Part shown: positions 62,481-64,000 of the stretch, piece by piece | How the letters are laid out: each line of letters opens with the position of its first letter | How positions within the stretch are numbered: the stretch's first letter is position 1 | Assembly: GCA_050699595.1 (NCBI GenBank) | Contig: JBOHFI010000027.1 | Span: 5,589 to 69,588 of the forward strand | Direction: 5' to 3' | Source of the DNA: GCA-003244245 sp050699595 | GTDB taxonomy: Bacteria > Actinomycetota > Actinomycetes > Mycobacteriales > Pseudonocardiaceae | Length of the DNA: 64,000 nucleotides | Notes under the pieces: generated by a model | Told to the model about the DNA's origin: nothing | The model's input: the letters and a program-made list of their open reading frames with translations, nothing else | Database searches by the model: none | Made by a program: the position numbers and the translations under genes

Positions 62481-62813
62481 TCACCGGACATACGAGGCCA
62501 GGGTGAGCAGTCGGTCTCGTAGTTGTCGCTCGGTGATCGTGGGTGCGTCGTCGGCCAGCGTGATCACCTGCCGCAGCGTCGCGCGTAGCCGCCCGATCTC
62601 CTCGACCGCCGCGGCCAGGTCAACGGGGTGAGCGGCACGCAGGTGTGGGTTGACCACAGTGATCGCCCAGTCCATGCCGCACGCCGCGCACGACCACGCT
62701 CGGACATCGGGTGCGGTGCCGACGGTCCGTCGCACACCGGTGGTGGCCGCGCATCCTGGGCACGACTCAGGCGTGTCGGGGCAGGGGTGGTGGGTGGGCA
62801 TCGTGTGGGTCAC
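62481..62813 (-). CDS. Small zinc-ribbon protein (110 aa)
   Basis: GTG 62813 (or ATG 62801) opens a protein with C-x2-C pairs SCPGCAATTGVRRT and WSCAACGMDWAITVV, a four-Cys zinc ribbon, followed by a helical C-terminus (DLAAAVEEIGRLRATLRQVITL). It lies 33 bases upstream of the 62043 gene on the same strand. Confidence 0.65.
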   Translation of the reverse strand: MTHTMPTHHPCPDTPESCPGCAATTGVRRTVGTAPDVRAWSCAACGMDWAITVVNPHLRAAHPVDLAAAVEEIGRLRATLRQVITLADDAPTITERQLRDRLLTLASYVR

Positions 62814-62993
62814 CTCGGGGTGGTGTGGGTAGGCCGGCCGGGAGCCCGAAGCAGGGGGACAACGCTCAACCGGCGGCCGAACCGGGGATCTATTCGCTGA
62901 CTCCGCGCGCTGTGTGATCAGCGCGGGTGCCCGGGACCGACACCTGCACGAGGTACGCCGGGCGGGGTAGGTCGGTCACGCGCGGGGAGTCCT
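62814..62993. other. Intergenic stretch, nothing recognised
   Basis: No gene or clear regulatory element. GC-rich with no obvious promoter or ribosome site. Confidence 0.4.
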
Positions 62994-63239
62994 TCACTCC
63001 GTCGTATCGGGCGCGTTGATGCACTCGGCACACCGTGCGACATCCATCGGGTCAGCGTTACGCACCGCGTTGTCCCTGAGGGGCGCTCCGCAACGCGCTA
63101 CCAGCTCCTCGCGCGGATCGGCCGCGGGCGGCGGCAGGTGCCAGTGCCAATCCGCCGTCGACAACCTCCACACAGAGGCCACCGGATCCGGGCTATCAGA
63201 ATCGACATACACCCCGAGGTACTCGCTCACCCGAGACAC
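62994..63239 (-). CDS. Small hypothetical protein with possible zinc site (81 aa)
   Basis: ATG 63239 gives a protein with a WRLSTADWHWHLPPPAADPREE core and Cys residues RCGAPLRD and ARCAECI (C-x2-C). It may bind zinc. It overlaps the upstream gene's end by 13 bases. Confidence 0.55.
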   Translation of the reverse strand: MSRVSEYLGVYVDSDSPDPVASVWRLSTADWHWHLPPPAADPREELVARCGAPLRDNAVRNADPMDVARCAECINAPDTTE

Positions 63240-63412
63240 TTTCCGAGAACGTCGAACAGGACCGTCGCGGCGTCCTCGTCGAGCACGATCTCACCGCCCT
63301 GCTTCTCGACCACCAGGTTCGCGAAGCCCCTCGGGCCCTTGTGCACCGCGTAGGTGACGCTGATCGCCCTGCGGTTGGCGCGGGAAGCCCGCGCGGTCGC
63401 GCCATCATCCAT
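63227..63412 (-). CDS. Small hypothetical protein (61 aa)
   Basis: ATG 63412 follows GGAGG (in GAAATGGAGGCC). The peptide has a beta-rich core (AISVTYAVHKGPRGFANLVVEKQGGEIVLDEDAATVLFDVLG). Stop and neighbour overlap suggest an operon with 62994. Function unknown. Confidence 0.6.
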   Translation of the reverse strand: MDDGATARASRANRRAISVTYAVHKGPRGFANLVVEKQGGEIVLDEDAATVLFDVLGKCLG

Positions 63413-63734
63413 GGCTTGGCCTCCATTTCTCCTGGACAGGGGCGCCGATCGTGTCCCGCCGCTCCCTCGGCGCGGACGCGTGACGTCACCCCCGCGCTGT
63501 GGTCGGTGCTGAGCACACCACCGGTGCGGCCATCGAGGAACACCCAGCCGCGCTCAACGACGGCGCAAGCGACACCAAGCCAAGAGCCACGGGCCAGAAC
63601 CACGGCGTTAGGCATAGTCGCTCTGGTGCGACTGGGTGAATCGTGGTACATCACGGTGCGCGAGCGGCGCCAGTCGAGAGGGTGCCCGAGACAGCACCGG
63701 GGGCCGGTGCCACGAATCGAGGGGGGATGTGCTG
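63413..63734 (-). other. Intergenic stretch with a possible small ORF from 63615
   Basis: An ATG at 63615 on the minus strand opens MPNAVVLARGSWLGVACAVV, then ERGWVFLDGRTGGVLST, which looks protein-like, but it has a weak ribosome site and runs through the start of the 63412 gene in another frame. I do not call it as a gene. Confidence 0.3.
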
Positions 63735-63917
63735 GTGACGAGCGGTAGTGGGTGGGGTTGCTGCACGCGGTGCGGGGTGCCGCTGCGCCGGACCCGGCGG
63801 CGGGGGCAGGCCTGGTGTGACCCCTGCCAGCGAACCGGACCGGATCCTCGCCGGGACCTGCCAGCGGGTTTCCACTTCCAGGTGCGCCACGAGGCGCCGC
63901 ATTGTATTCCCGGCTGA
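63735..63917 (+). CDS. Small zinc-ribbon protein (60 aa)
   Basis: GTG 63735 follows GAGGGGGG. The peptide has two C-x2-C knuckles (CCTRCGVPLRRTRRRGQAWCDPC) in a treble-clef-like spacing. Such short zinc proteins are common in actinomycete accessory DNA. Confidence 0.5.
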   Translation: MTSGSGWGCCTRCGVPLRRTRRRGQAWCDPCQRTGPDPRRDLPAGFHFQVRHEAPHCIPG

Positions 63918-64000
63918 GCCGGGAGGAACTGGAGGAATGTTCCTGGGCCTGATGGCTTACCTTGATCCGAAAGGTGATGAGGGACGGTAGCATGCCAGAG

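Noticed and set aside
63992..64000. A gene start at ATG 63992 after GAGGGACGGTAGC
   Set aside because: Only three codons are inside the window, too little to support a call.

Overview
The window is high-GC actinobacterial DNA. The gene content points to the Pseudonocardiales: an XRE/DUF5753 regulator paired with DUF397, a 13E12-type HNH protein, PPE/EspG/DUF3558 genes, an HspR-type operator at clpB, DUF3618/DUF4235 proteins and leaderless promoters. I found no rRNA, tRNA or CRISPR array.

Layout. 1-8 kb holds a glycan locus: an SDR sugar epimerase, an O-carbamoyltransferase, a GT2-HAD phosphatase fusion, GT9 and GT4 glycosyltransferases, and two divergent GT2 genes. 8-10.7 kb holds a stress-membrane trio (DUF3618, a frameshifted DUF4235, a truncated holin-like gene) interrupted by a complete IS3-family element. 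10.7-14.1 kb has a CtaG-like protein, sodA and a Ros/MucR-type regulator. 14.2-21.3 kb is a metal or corrinoid uptake region: cobalamin riboswitch, cbiM, a truncated ferredoxin, a PepSY protein, a complete FecBCD/BtuFCD-type ABC importer and an MFS carrier. 21.3-24.8 kb contains a SagB-type flavin dehydrogenase behind a 23-residue peptide gene and a strong hairpin, a concentric palindrome and two decayed genes. 24.8-29.2 kb is regulatory and toxin-antitoxin DNA: XRE/DUF397, Fic with a hybrid Phd/VbhA-like antitoxin, and a RHH/MazF-like pair. 29.9-45.9 kb has an MFS pump fused to a DNA-binding domain, a SigC-like ECF sigma factor opposite an anti-sigma/copper-storage fusion, an ABC exporter, ilvD and an M48 membrane peptidase. 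46.3-49.3 kb is an orphan type VII (PPE/EspG) cassette. 50.2-53.7 kb is a cluster of broken genes (argS, clpB, nSTAND-WD40, nucleotidyltransferase toxin). 53.7-64 kb carries clpB, a flavohemoprotein, a 13E12 HNH protein, a serine hydrolase, a peptide/PIMT-methyltransferase pair resembling an imiditide RiPP locus, and several small genes.

The most novel-looking items are the SagB/short-peptide locus, the peptide/PIMT pair, the zinc anti-sigma domain fused to a copper-storage domain, the MFS transporter with a C-terminal Hin-type helix-turn-helix, and the Fic antitoxin that joins a Phd domain to a VbhA-like inhibitory helix. Pseudogenes are unusually frequent. Several are single-base shifts that could also be assembly errors, and I flag these. 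All family calls come from reading the sequence; no database search was run.
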